Of a DNA stretch of 64,000 nt, positions 16,683 to 25,832 are shown one piece after another (position 1 is the stretch's first letter; each line of letters opens with the position of its first letter). A program made the translations under genes and the position numbers. The stretch comes from Dickeya lacustris (GTDB lineage Bacteria; Pseudomonadota; Gammaproteobacteria; Enterobacterales; Enterobacteriaceae). Location: positions 2,728,001 to 2,792,000 of the forward strand of contig NZ_CP114280.1 in assembly GCF_029635795.1 (NCBI RefSeq). Direction: 5' to 3'. The notes below the pieces were generated by a model. That model was not told the origin of the DNA and did no database searches. It saw only the letters and a list, made by a program, of their open reading frames with translations.

Positions 16683-17435
16683 ATGTCTATATCATTCTCT
16701 AACGTTGACTTCATCAATAGCACAATACAGAGCTATCTTAACAGAAAGTTAAAGCGCTATGGCGAGCTTAAGTACGCCTATCTGATCATGAATAAGAAGA
16801 AACCTACCGATGTGGTCATTATCTCTAATTATCCGCCGGAGTGGGTCGAAATATATCGGGACAATAACTATCAGCATATTGATCCTGTCATTTTGACGGC
16901 TATCAATAAAATCTCGCCATTCTCCTGGGATGATGAGCTGATGATCAGTTCAAAACTGAAATTCTCGAAAATATTTAACCTTTCGAGAGAATATGACATC
17001 GTTAGTGGTTATACCTTTGTCTTGCACGATCCAGGCAATAATCTGGCCACATTATCTTTTATGATTGAAGAAAACCGTAGTCAGGAAATGGAAGACGTCA
17101 TTCATAATAATAAAGATAAGCTGCAAATGTTGCTGATTTCCGCCCATGAAAAAATCACTTCGCTGTATAGAGAGATGAGTCGTAATAAACATCATCAAAA
17201 AACAGAGGAAGCGGATATTTTCTCTGTGCGGGAAAATGAAATTTTATATTGGGCCAGCATGGGAAAAACGTATCAGGAAATTGCGCTTATTCTTGGCATT
17301 ACCACCAGTACGGTAAAATTTCATATTGGTAATGTCGTTAAAAAGCTGGGTGTGTTAAATGCCAAGCATGCAATCAGGCTTGGCGTTGAGATGAATCTTA
17401 TCAAGCCAGTGGAACCAACAAAGGCAAAGTCGTAA
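16683..17435 (+). CDS. expR: LuxR-family N-acyl-homoserine-lactone receptor/regulator
   Basis: 250 residues. The N-terminal autoinducer-binding domain carries the conserved W-x3-Y-x8-DP pattern (EWVEIYRDNNYQHIDPV) and a later W. The C-terminal LuxR-type helix-turn-helix is RENEILYWASMGKTYQEIA...STVKFHIGNVVKKLG. Together with the convergent synthase, whose 3' end overlaps by 35 bases, this is the expI/expR (echI/echR) arrangement of soft-rot enterobacteria, where such ExpR proteins often bind DNA without ligand and are released by AHL. It should control expI and virulence or secondary-metabolite genes. Confidence 0.93.
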   Translation: MSISFSNVDFINSTIQSYLNRKLKRYGELKYAYLIMNKKKPTDVVIISNYPPEWVEIYRDNNYQHIDPVILTAINKISPFSWDDELMISSKLKFSKIFNLSREYDIVSGYTFVLHDPGNNLATLSFMIEENRSQEMEDVIHNNKDKLQMLLISAHEKITSLYREMSRNKHHQKTEEADIFSVRENEILYWASMGKTYQEIALILGITTSTVKFHIGNVVKKLGVLNAKHAIRLGVEMNLIKPVEPTKAKS

Positions 17436-18039
17436 GCCGCTCGGTTTCGACAGCCGTCATTTGTGTAATGCGCTCAATCAGCGCAAGGCGGCTTTCATCG
17501 TCGGCGGGCAGCAGTAGCAGGTAAATGCGCTCCTGCTTTTCGGATAATCCTTGCTCTATTATCGAAATTTGCCAGCCTGATCGTTTTAATAACGTGAGCA
17601 TTGGATGACTGACAATCGTCAGTATACCGTCGTAGTGATATTTTCTGGCGTAATTGATCATGGCAAGAAAGAGCGTGAGGCAGGCTGGGTTACGTGTGCC
17701 GATAAGATGTCTTACCCGATCGCGGTCAACAAAAAAGCGGCTGGATTCAATATAGTTCCCTTCAGGAAGAGAGAGTGTGTTGAAGTAAGAATAAAACGTG
17801 CCGGTAATCATGTTTGGGTATTTCATTTCGATAAACCTGACACTGCAAACGACTTTTCCCTCTTTAACGCCTAAAAGATAGGTCGTATTCTCATTATCAT
17901 ATTCGTCAAATTCCATGCCATCAATACAGTTTACCTGCCAGTCTAGCCTATCTTTAAATGTCTCTTTACGTAGCGTAAACACTTCGTCTAGCTTGTTATT
18001 TGACATTAAACTAAAACTCACATCAAATATTTCTAACAT
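17401..18039 (-). CDS. expI: N-acyl-homoserine-lactone synthase, LuxI family
   Basis: 212 residues from ATG 18039 (MLEIFDVSF), preceded by AGGGGGAC; a further in-frame start at 18075 lacks this. Invariant LuxI residues are seen: LRKETFKDRLDW near residue 25-36, the acidic cluster FDEYDN, and ESSRFFVDR. It makes the AHL signal from acyl-ACP and S-adenosylmethionine. It is convergent with expR with a 35-base 3' overlap, so the two mRNAs are complementary at their ends. Confidence 0.93.
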   Translation of the reverse strand: MLEIFDVSFSLMSNNKLDEVFTLRKETFKDRLDWQVNCIDGMEFDEYDNENTTYLLGVKEGKVVCSVRFIEMKYPNMITGTFYSYFNTLSLPEGNYIESSRFFVDRDRVRHLIGTRNPACLTLFLAMINYARKYHYDGILTIVSHPMLTLLKRSGWQISIIEQGLSEKQERIYLLLLPADDESRLALIERITQMTAVETERLTTLPLLVPLA

Positions 18040-18506
18040 ATGTCCCCCTGTTATCACTTTTATGTCTTTTAGCACGGAAGTCTGTTTGATGGGATATATG
18101 GTAACGTTTTTACCACTTACTTTTCCAGAGTGATTATTTTTATCTATTTAAGAAACTTTTTGCTTTATTAGTTGACAAATTATTTCCATTTTTACCTTAA
18201 GCGTCGCTCATATAATCCATTTTTTATTGAATCGGGCTGCCGATTTTCTGTGATCTGGCACTCATAAATAACGTTATTATTTCAGTAATGGCACGATGTT
18301 TTCTGCATGATGAGCAAGGCAGGGGGCATAAGACGTGGCGATAGCGGATTTCGCATGCGGGTTAACCGCTGGTGCCGGTGTGTAAATAGCGTAGGAAATA
18401 AAGTTTCGTGATAATAATAAATAAAAATATTACATTGGTAATTATATGCCGTCATTGTCACTGAATATAACCCAAGGATGATGGCTCACAACCAAAGGAC
18501 TGAAAT
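18040..18506. other. 467-base divergent gap between expI and the secreted protein gene
   Basis: AT-rich; must contain the expI promoter and that of the 885-residue protein. No gene or clear repeat is seen. Confidence 0.5.
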
Positions 18507-21164
18507 ATGCAAAAAAAGAGCGTGATGTTCCGTATGTACTGGCAAGCGGTCGTGCTGGCCGCATCACTGTTATCGGCCTCGATACTCACCAGCCCGGCGG
18601 TGGCGGCACAAACCGACCAGACCGCCGCGTTGCCTGCCGGGACGATTGACCAGATACGCTTTGGTGATAGCGTATCAGAGAAAAATCACGGTTTTGCTGA
18701 TGCCAGCAGCCAGACACTGACTGGGGGATTGGCAGAGCCTGCGCGCCAGTTACTGCCTCTGAGCCCGGCCGGAATGTATGGCGGTAGTTTGACGTTTACC
18801 ATGAAGGTAGACCCCCAGTTGCGCAACTATGTGTCTGTCAAACTGTGGGGTGATGATGATGTTAATTCCGCTATCGGTCGGCTTTACCTGTATGTGGTCA
18901 AGGAGGGGGTGGAGTATCAGGTGGGCTACCGACATGAGGGTGACTACATGCCACTGAATGTGGCTCACTGGCATAAACCCTTGCCGGGCCGCTTCTTTTA
19001 CTCCACCACGCTGCTGCCTTATACGATGACCAAAGGCCGCAGTACGATAACCCTGAAAATCGTTTCTACCGGTCGGCTCTATCCGTTCGGAGCCGGAGGG
19101 CCTGATGCTGCCAGCCCCTATCAGTACGCCATGAATACGCCCAGTCGCGGGGTTTACCGTGCTTATACACACGTTGATCCCTTTCTGGATGTCTCGGCAG
19201 AACCTCAGGGCCGTGAACCTTCCGTTGTGGCACGCACTTCACCGGGGGAGGAGATTTTAGGTGTTAACGGTTCATTTCGTAACGCCATGAATAATCGCAT
19301 TACCAGCCTGCTTGCCAGCGCGCCGACAACGGCCAATCTTTCAGGGAATGACCTGCGCTATCTTGCCCGTGCCTATTCGGTGGCCGGGCTGAAAGGTGAA
19401 CAGAATCCGGCGGTGATAAGCCAGGTTGTTGCCGGGCTGGATGCTTACGCAACGCAATACTATGCTGACAACGCCACGGTAAAAGGCTGGGGTGGCAGCT
19501 TTGGCGTGCAAGGACAGGCTATCTATTACCTGCGTGATGTCCTGACACCGGCTATCCTCGACGCGTCAGTCAGTTATGGCAGCGGCGGCACAAAAACCCG
19601 ACGCACCGCCTGGGCTGATATGCTGTTTGCCAGCCGTGAATTTGGCCGCCTTCAGGACAGGCGCACGTTAACCAATCAGTCAATGATTGCCAGCAACAGT
19701 ATCTACTTTGCCAATAAAGGCCTGCTGGTGTTAAACGACCGCCGGGCATTCGCTGAAAAAACGGCACAACGTTACATCAGAGAGGCGGTGGGCCTGCTGC
19801 CCTGGACGGGAAATGACCTGCCGGATGGCGGTGGCCGTGCGCCTTACGGCAGTGCCTATTATCAGGTGACGGATAAGGGCCAAACCCGTGAATGGGGATA
19901 TGTCGGTGCGGGTTATGGCGAATTGCAGTCCTATCTGGCGGAATATGTTCGCGTGACCGGTAGCGATGATTTTCGCCAGCAAATGGTGAAAATGGCAAAG
20001 GCGCGGGCACCGTTTCGCCGCCCGGCTATCGATGTTGTGAATGGCAATAATTATCGGGCAATGGAGGCGATAGGCTTACTGGCCTGGCGCGGTGCGCATG
20101 AAAGTGACGGTAATTTTGCCGGTTATATCGCCTATGTTGACTCGCTCAATACCAATGAACGGGCAAAAGGGTTGCGGGTTGCTGCGGCCAGTAACGATGC
20201 CACGCTCATCGGTTATGCCAAACAAATGCTTGAAGATGGGCAGTTTTTTGCCAGCCTGAGCGGGGCGGAGTCGGCGTTTGAAGCGCTGGATGTGTTTGCT
20301 GATTACCAAACCATTAAAACCGCCAGCGACAGCGGCGCACGTTTGCCGATGACTGACGGCCAGCCTGATTTTGCCTGGGTGGATGAAGACAATGCCATCG
20401 TTGCATTGAAAAAAGGTGATGAGCGCCTGTGGTTAAGCGCTTACTGGCAGGCTAAAGCGGGGACGGGTATCAATGCTCTGGCGCGTTTTCACTTTAGTAC
20501 GCCGGGGTATGATCAGTACGGCGTGCTGGAAACCACACCGCTTTTTCGCGCGACCACCAGTTATACCCGCGCCAATATGATAGATAAACCAGAACAGAAT
20601 CAGTATGTGCCGCCCAATGCGCCCAACAATGCGTATGCCGGAGAGATTCTGCCGTTGGGTGCGACGCCATCGGACGCCTCCGTCAGCGATCCCTTCCGGG
20701 GTAAGGCGGATTTCTATGCCTTACGCTTTGGCCACTACCTGATGGGGCTTAACGTCAGTAGCCGCAACAGTTATCCGCTAAAAACACCGGTTGGTTTTAA
20801 TGCCGCACAGGATTTGGTATCACAGCGCACCCAGTCCGGCACCATCACCGTTGCGCCACGCAGCAGTGTGGTGTTGTATCTGGAGAGTACCCGTGATGCG
20901 GCACCGGTACCGGCGACCCCGCTCTACCTCAAAGCACAAACCAGCGCAGGGGTGACAACGTTATCGTGGTCGGCCGCCTCTGGCGCGACACGTTACGCTG
21001 TCCAGCGCTCCGGCAGCGAGGCGGGGAATTATCAGACTATCGCGACCGTGACGACCAATACCTACAGTGATAACGTGACTGCCCCTTCCGGCGGCTATTA
21101 CTACCGCGTGGTGGCGGTGAATGATAAGGGAGAAAGTTACCCTTCCATGTGGAGCCATCCCTGA
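18507..21164 (+). CDS. Secreted multi-domain protein, probably polysaccharide-active, with C-terminal FnIII domain
   Basis: 885 residues. A signal peptide of about 34 residues ends in SPAVAAQ. Then comes a beta-rich N-terminal part (about 50-220). A long helical central part (about 260-580) is rich in aromatic and Gly segments such as GWGGSFGVQGQAIYYL and DLPDGGGRAPYG, like the alpha/alpha barrels of lyases and hydrolases. A second beta-sandwich-like part (about 630-790) has WVDEDNAIVALKKGDERLWLS, and a fibronectin-type-III-like domain (about 800-885) has LSWSAASGATRYAVQRS and YYYRVVAVNDKGES. I do not recognise the family. The layout resembles secreted polysaccharide lyases, which would suit a plant-cell-wall degrader. 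It is a single gene beside expI, so AHL control is possible. Confidence 0.6.
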   Translation: MQKKSVMFRMYWQAVVLAASLLSASILTSPAVAAQTDQTAALPAGTIDQIRFGDSVSEKNHGFADASSQTLTGGLAEPARQLLPLSPAGMYGGSLTFTMKVDPQLRNYVSVKLWGDDDVNSAIGRLYLYVVKEGVEYQVGYRHEGDYMPLNVAHWHKPLPGRFFYSTTLLPYTMTKGRSTITLKIVSTGRLYPFGAGGPDAASPYQYAMNTPSRGVYRAYTHVDPFLDVSAEPQGREPSVVARTSPGEEILGVNGSFRNAMNNRITSLLASAPTTANLSGNDLRYLARAYSVAGLKGEQNPAVISQVVAGLDAYATQYYADNATVKGWGGSFGVQGQAIYYLRDVLTPAILDASVSYGSGGTKTRRTAWADMLFASREFGRLQDRRTLTNQSMIASNSIYFANKGLLVLNDRRAFAEKTAQRYIREAVGLLPWTGNDLPDGGGRAPYGSAYYQVTDKGQTREWGYVGAGYGELQSYLAEYVRVTGSDDFRQQMVKMAKARAPFRRPAIDVVNGNNYRAMEAIGLLAWRGAHESDGNFAGYIAYVDSLNTNERAKGLRVAAASNDATLIGYAKQMLEDGQFFASLSGAESAFEALDVFADYQTIKTASDSGARLPMTDGQPDFAWVDEDNAIVALKKGDERLWLSAYWQAKAGTGINALARFHFSTPGYDQYGVLETTPLFRATTSYTRANMIDKPEQNQYVPPNAPNNAYAGEILPLGATPSDASVSDPFRGKADFYALRFGHYLMGLNVSSRNSYPLKTPVGFNAAQDLVSQRTQSGTITVAPRSSVVLYLESTRDAAPVPATPLYLKAQTSAGVTTLSWSAASGATRYAVQRSGSEAGNYQTIATVTTNTYSDNVTAPSGGYYYRVVAVNDKGESYPSMWSHP

Positions 21165-21573
21165 GGCGGGATGATGTGTCATCGCGTCCAATCAGTGTTA
21201 CCTTGCGTTACCGGTGTTGACCGGTGGCGCATTTCATACCGCTTGTCTGTAAACCCCATCGACTGTTCTTCTTCGCCTCAGCCTCAGCCTCAGCCTCCAC
21301 CTTAAACTTTGCGCCAGGCCTTCTGCCGCCAGCCCAAGATGCCAGTAGCCTGCGGTGGACGTTTTCAGTCAGGTACGAAAATTTTCTTAACTAATCTTTT
21401 CTTAACTAACATTTCCTTAGCTAACGCTATGAAAAGATGAATTTTTCATTTTAGTTGCATAAGGGTGTGATATGGATCGCACTTTTTGTGAAACCGCAAA
21501 TAGTAACCAATGTGATAATTGACTTGTCATTTACGAACAACCCAAACGAAAATTTAAAATGAAGGAAATTATC
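21165..21573. other. 409-base intergenic region with two short repeats
   Basis: Contains a (CCTCAG) run near 21275 and the 15-bp array described separately; otherwise it should carry the promoter of the DUF1471 gene. No gene is seen. Confidence 0.5.
21381..21425. repeat. 15-bp tandem array, three copies
   Basis: Units ATTTTCTTAACTAAT, CTTTTCTTAACTAAC and ATTTCCTTAGCTAAC, directly adjoining, about 150 bases before the DUF1471 gene. Confidence 0.85.
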
Positions 21574-21819
21574 ATGAACATGAAAACTCTTTTTGCTGCC
21601 ATCGTACTGAGCACCCTGTCTGCAGGTTCTTTCGCTGCGACCGAAGTACAGTACCCACAGGGCCAGGAAGTCGGCAGTGTTTCTGCTACTGCCAACACGC
21701 TGGATAGCCTGCAAGCGAAACTGGCTGCCAAAGCGGATGCCGCCGGTGCTAAATCTTTTCAGATAACTGCCGTTCAGGGCGACGATACGCTGCATGGCAA
21801 TGCGGTTCTGTTTAAATAA
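21574..21819 (+). CDS. DUF1471 (YdgH/BhsA/McbA-like) small periplasmic protein
   Basis: 81 residues from ATG 21574, chosen because GAAGGAAATTATC lies just upstream; the in-frame ATG at 21559 overlaps that site. A signal peptide ends in SAGSFA. The mature part has the family pattern: VQYPQGQEVGSVSA, then LDSLQAKLAAKADAAGAKSF, ending GNAVLFK. Relatives in enterobacteria are small envelope proteins linked to stress and biofilm behaviour. It is a single gene ended by a strong terminator. Confidence 0.85.
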   Translation: MNMKTLFAAIVLSTLSAGSFAATEVQYPQGQEVGSVSATANTLDSLQAKLAAKADAAGAKSFQITAVQGDDTLHGNAVLFK

Positions 21820-21914
21820 TGCGTTGTAAACCTGGCCGGGGTGTCTTCTCCCTCTCCTCCCTGGCTTGATTGACGGCCCTCCTTTTGTGTCTGTTGTGTC
21901 TGATTCTTATGTTT

Positions 21915-21940
21915 TAACCGGGCTTTGCCCGGTTTTTTTA
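21915..21940 (+). terminator. Rho-independent terminator after the DUF1471 gene
   Basis: AACCGGGC-TTT-GCCCGGTT followed by seven T. Confidence 0.85.
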
Positions 21941-22021
21941 TGTCTTCCAGGCATTGGGGCAGGCACTGAGACGTCGGTATCATGCGCGGTATAAACCTGT
22001 ATTGACGAAGGAGGATATACC

Positions 22022-22708
22022 GTGAAAACCATAATAGCGGGTGCCGTGTTGCTGGCCTCATTGCCATGTCTGGCGGCTCAGTCTGACTATGACATGGCGA
22101 TGTGCCGTGATGGCTATTTCCCCGATTACCCCGGGCAGTATGCCCGTGCCAAAATCAAAGCCTCTGAGGGGAATAAAGCCTATTTCTATGATGATGATAC
22201 GGATAAAGGCTGCCCGGCGAATCAGGCGTTATGTCAGCAAAAAGCCTATCTGATAGAAGGGGATAGCGTGCTGGTCGCACAAGAGCGTGATGGCTGGTCG
22301 TGCGTGTGGTATCAGGGTAAGAAGAGTACCTTTGTCGGTTGGCTGCAATCAGGTCTTGTTGAAAAACAGGCCACTGCCGCCCCCGTTTTCCGCGATTGGC
22401 TTGGTACATGGCGTAATGGCGAGAACGTTATTACTCTGGCGCAAGGAAACAACGGGACGCTGCGCATAAAAGGCCGCGCGTATTGGCGTGGCGGCATGTC
22501 TTCCTCCGGTGAGGAAATTGTACACATGGGCAGCCTTTCCCAGACGGCCAGACCAGCAAGCGATAAGCTGGAATGGGGGACGCCAGCAAAAGAATTTGAG
22601 TGTGCCGGAGTGATGCGCATAACCAGCGGCCATCTGATTGTCGCGGATAATAATGAGTGCGGCGGAATGAATGTCAGTTTTAGTGGTGTTTATCGTTTGC
22701 AAAAATAA
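22022..22708 (+). CDS. Unrecognised exported protein, 228 residues
   Basis: Starts at GTG 22022 after GGAGGATATACC. A signal peptide (about 20 residues, ending LPCLAA) is followed by a mature region with at least eight cysteines, including MCRDGYFPDYPGQ, DKGCPANQALCQQ and WSCVWYQ, which suggests disulfides in the periplasm or outside. The middle (SFVGWL-type stretch TFVGWLQSGLVEKQ) resembles an SH3b-like fold. A second half begins FRDWLGTWRNGENVI and has a possible beta-barrel character. I cannot name the family. It stands alone between two terminators at the edge of the accessory block next to tpiA. Confidence 0.7.
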   Translation: MKTIIAGAVLLASLPCLAAQSDYDMAMCRDGYFPDYPGQYARAKIKASEGNKAYFYDDDTDKGCPANQALCQQKAYLIEGDSVLVAQERDGWSCVWYQGKKSTFVGWLQSGLVEKQATAAPVFRDWLGTWRNGENVITLAQGNNGTLRIKGRAYWRGGMSSSGEEIVHMGSLSQTARPASDKLEWGTPAKEFECAGVMRITSGHLIVADNNECGGMNVSFSGVYRLQK

Positions 22709-22732
22709 CGATGGGGAGAAACTCGCGCGGTG

Positions 22733-22759
22733 ATAAAACGGCTCCGATATAGAGCCGTT
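22733..22759 (-). terminator. Terminator of tpiA
   Basis: On the minus strand AACGGCTC-loop-GAGCCGTT followed by TTAT; short T tail, 3' of tpiA. Confidence 0.6.
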
Positions 22760-22798
22760 GACGAGGCCACCATTGCATCGGCGGCCTCTGCAAGGGAG

Positions 22799-23570
22799 TT
22801 ATTCCAGCCCTTTGGCTTGTGCCGCTGCTTTGACGATAACCGCGAAGGCATCTGCTTTCAGTGACGCGCCGCCAACCAATGCGCCGTCAATGTCCGGCTG
22901 GGTGAACAGCTCTGCCGCGTTAGATGCGTTGACGGAACCGCCGTACTGGATGATCACTTGTTCAGCCACGGCCGCATCCTGGCTGGCAATATGGTCACGA
23001 ATAAATTTGTGCACCGCCTGTGCCTGTGCCGGAGTGGCGGATTTACCGGTGCCGATGGCCCAGACAGGTTCGTAGGCAATGACTGCGTTGTCGAACGCTT
23101 TTGCGCCCAGCGTGTTCAGCACTGCGTCCAACTGACGTGCGCAGACGGCTTCGGTCTGGCCCGCTTCATTTTCCGCTTCGGTTTCACCAATACACAGTAC
23201 CGGAATCAAACTGGCTTCTTTTAATACGGCGAATTTTTTCGCGATGAACTCATCGCTTTCATGGTGGTAGGTGCGACGTTCGGAGTGGCCGATGATGATG
23301 TATTTCGCGCCAAGGTCTTTGAGCATCGTAGCGGAGGTTTCGCCAGTGAACGCACCGGCGAGGTTGACGTCCACATTCTGGGCACCCAGCGCACATCCGG
23401 CTGCCGGCCAGTTGATGTTTGGCCTGATCCAGATAAAGGGCTGGCGGCGCAATGGCTACGCCACAACCGGTGACGGTGCTCAGTTCGCTGCGCAAACCGG
23501 CGATCAGGTCTTGAACCATGCTGGTGCTGCCGTTTAGCTTCCAGTTGCCCATGACTAAGGGATGTCGCAT
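22799..23570 (-). CDS. tpiA: Triosephosphate isomerase, split by a +1 frameshift
   Basis: Interconverts dihydroxyacetone phosphate and glyceraldehyde 3-phosphate in glycolysis; cytosolic. The first part in one frame reads [14 protein letters not shown] (catalytic Asn/Lys) to QLAGS; the rest in another frame reads [17 protein letters not shown] (catalytic His), [14 protein letters not shown] (catalytic Glu) and QYGGSV. Between AGS and LGAQN there are ten bases (23390-23399) where nine are expected; dropping one gives a normal protein of about 256 residues (E. coli 255). Both halves are fully conserved and the gene is central, so an assembly error is more likely than a pseudogene. ATG 23570 is the homologous start. 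Confidence 0.93.
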
Positions 23571-23711
23571 CTTGTTTCCTCCAGGCATATTGCCAGTTAA
23601 TCAATTCATGGCTGCGTCAGGCAGCCAGTCTGACGAGTGTATCGAACTGCCGATAGTATAGAGTTGAAATAGCGTGGTGGCTCTGTTTTTCGTGCCTAAT
23701 TATCGAGGCGA

Positions 23712-24308
23712 TCACGAATCAGATAGTGTTAGCTTAATCGGTTCAACAGCGAAAGTTAGCCCTTTTTCGCCGTGATCAACCACGACATAACGCAGTGCGC
23801 CTTCAGTCTGTTGGTAAAACCGTTGTCCTTTGCCTTTCTCCAGCAACGTTTCCACTTTTTTCAGACTTTGCTCGCCGGTGAGTGACGGCATAAAGGTGCG
23901 TAGCAAGGCTGCCATATAATCGATGGCCTGTTTACGGCGGCCATTTTGGTCGGGGTCGCGCGCTTTTGGCAGCCAGGTTATCTGTAGGGTTTTAATTTTT
24001 CCGGTGCCTTTTTCCAGCGCCGTGGATGAATAAAGACGCTCATTGATGCGGCTGGCCGCGCGAATCAGCGCGGGCGAGTCATCACCGGTATCGATAACTT
24101 TATACTCGCCAAGCGGCAGAGAAGGGTTGCTCAGGTTATAGCGGGTGCGGAACTGCAACAGATTCATATCAAATGTCGGGGCGCTGGGTAACAGATACGG
24201 CGCCGTGGCCGCCGCGCGCGGTTGAAAGAGCGTATCCCCCCTGACGAAAGGCGGGCACAGCAGGCTGACTGACAGGCAGCAGAGTATCAGCAGGGTATTT
24301 TTCATCAT
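23712..24308 (-). CDS. yiiQ: YiiQ family exported protein (DUF1454)
   Basis: About 198 residues from ATG 24308 (next ATG 24305); the open frame to 24335 gives a charged leader before the signal peptide and is less likely. The signal peptide is followed by APYLLPSAPTFDMNL, NPSLPLGEYKVID and a C-terminal TEGALRYVVVDHGEKGLTF that match YiiQ. Periplasmic; no known function. Its position next to tpiA and yiiR is as in E. coli. Confidence 0.88.
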   Translation of the reverse strand: MMKNTLLILCCLSVSLLCPPFVRGDTLFQPRAAATAPYLLPSAPTFDMNLLQFRTRYNLSNPSLPLGEYKVIDTGDDSPALIRAASRINERLYSSTALEKGTGKIKTLQITWLPKARDPDQNGRRKQAIDYMAALLRTFMPSLTGEQSLKKVETLLEKGKGQRFYQQTEGALRYVVVDHGEKGLTFAVEPIKLTLSDS

Positions 24309-24478
24309 GTTGTTGTCATCATCAATTTTTGTCATAAGACAGTCTGCATCGTCAGGTGTTGCGGATATGCTGTGTGATTAAAACGGGATCTGTGAGCGAT
24401 TGTCAAAACGCGCGATGAAAAACCCGTATGGATTTAAGGTAAAATCCTGCCGTAGCACAGCATTTAGGAATAAACGTG

Positions 24479-24910
24479 ATGACAATACAACAATGGTGTT
24501 TTTCATTTCGCGGCCGATTGGGTCGCCGGGATTTCTGGCTGGGGATGGTATTCGTGCTGGTACTGATGGCGGTGCTGTTTGTACTGGCAGATATTGGCTG
24601 GCTTGAGACACAGAAGGCCGCCTTTGCGCTGGTGGTGCTGATGTGGCCTCTGGCGGCAATGCTGGTGAAAAGATTACATGATCGCGATCGCAAAGGTAGC
24701 TGGGCGCTGCTGTTGATAGTGGCCTGGATGCTGGGAAGCGGTAACTGGGCAATGCTGCCTGCGCTGGTGCAGTGGTTGGTTGAGCGTTTTATACCGGTGT
24801 TGATTGCGGTCATGATGCTGCTGGAGTGCGGGCTGCTAGCGGGCACCTCAGGGGCGAACCGCTTTGGCGCACACAGTGAGCCGCTGCGGTTGCGTAACAG
24901 CGAACGCTGA
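24479..24910 (+). CDS. yiiR: YiiR family inner-membrane protein (DUF805)
   Basis: 143 residues from ATG 24479 (a GTG directly precedes it). It begins with the DUF805 signature FSFRGRLGRRDFW, followed by three or four hydrophobic segments and the conserved KRLHDRDRKG loop after the second. Function unknown. Gene position between yiiQ and fpr matches E. coli. Confidence 0.88.
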   Translation: MTIQQWCFSFRGRLGRRDFWLGMVFVLVLMAVLFVLADIGWLETQKAAFALVVLMWPLAAMLVKRLHDRDRKGSWALLLIVAWMLGSGNWAMLPALVQWLVERFIPVLIAVMMLLECGLLAGTSGANRFGAHSEPLRLRNSER

Positions 24911-24926
24911 CAGAACCTGCCTGAAA

Positions 24927-25673
24927 TTACCAGTAATGCTCGCTAGTGATGTGGCCGGGACGACGGCGTAAGTGCTTGGCCATCTGGCGCGTGTCTTTTA
25001 GCAATTGCTGGGTATCCCTGACCATCTGCGGATTACCGCACAGCATGACGTGACTGGTCTGTGCGTTAAGCGGCAGGCCGACGGCGGCTTCGAGCGCACC
25101 ATTTTCGATAAGCGTCGGCAAGCGTCCGGTCAGCGAGCCGGGTTGTTCCTCGCGGCTGATGACGGTCTGGATACGCAGTTTATCCGGGTAGCGCTGCTGT
25201 AAGTGTTGCATCAGCGGCAGGTAGCTGAGGTCACGCGCGAAGCGTGCGGCGTGAACCAGCACAATGTGCTGAAAGCGATCCAGGTCGTGGCCTTGCTGCA
25301 AAATAGACAGATAAGGGCCAATCGCTGTGCCGGTTGCCAGCATCCACAGCGTGTCGCAGTCCGGTACTTCTTCCAGCACGAAAAAGCCAGCGGCGTCTTG
25401 CGTGACCAGCACCTCATCACCCGGTTGACAGCGGTGCAGGTGCGGGCTCAATTTGCCCTCCGGCACGTTGACCAGATAAAACTCCAGTAGCGGATCATCG
25501 GGGGCATTAACGTAGGAATACGCCCGCTGTATACGCTCGCCATCCAGTTCAAGCGCCAGCTTGGCAAATTGCCCGGCGCTAAACGGGGCGACTGGCGCAC
25601 TTAGCCGCAGACTGAATAAATTTTCCGTCCAGTGTTCAACGGCAACGACCTTGCCTGTTACCCACTCTGCCAT
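24927..25673 (-). CDS. fpr: Ferredoxin/flavodoxin-NADP reductase
   Basis: 248 residues. FAD-binding RAYSYVNAP in the N-terminal barrel, NADP-binding LATGTAIGPYLS, VHAAR and the C-terminal MLCGNPQMV..., ending ITSEHYW with the aromatic last residue typical of bacterial Fpr. Transfers electrons from NADPH to flavodoxin or ferredoxin for radical-SAM and other reductive enzymes. In E. coli it is induced by SoxS; no box was examined in detail here. It follows glpX on the same strand after 160 bases. Confidence 0.96.
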   Translation of the reverse strand: MAEWVTGKVVAVEHWTENLFSLRLSAPVAPFSAGQFAKLALELDGERIQRAYSYVNAPDDPLLEFYLVNVPEGKLSPHLHRCQPGDEVLVTQDAAGFFVLEEVPDCDTLWMLATGTAIGPYLSILQQGHDLDRFQHIVLVHAARFARDLSYLPLMQHLQQRYPDKLRIQTVISREEQPGSLTGRLPTLIENGALEAAVGLPLNAQTSHVMLCGNPQMVRDTQQLLKDTRQMAKHLRRRPGHITSEHYW

Positions 25674-25832
25674 GATGTCATGCTCCTGTTGTTATCACGC
25701 GACGTTCAGGGCCGCTTGCTGCCCGACCCTCACCATACGCTATCTTTTAACAACTGTGAAACCTTTCGCCCGCTTCGATTTTTGCGCCCGCCAATCGCGG
25801 CCCGGCGCTTAATCGGTGCGGCTGCGGCACCA

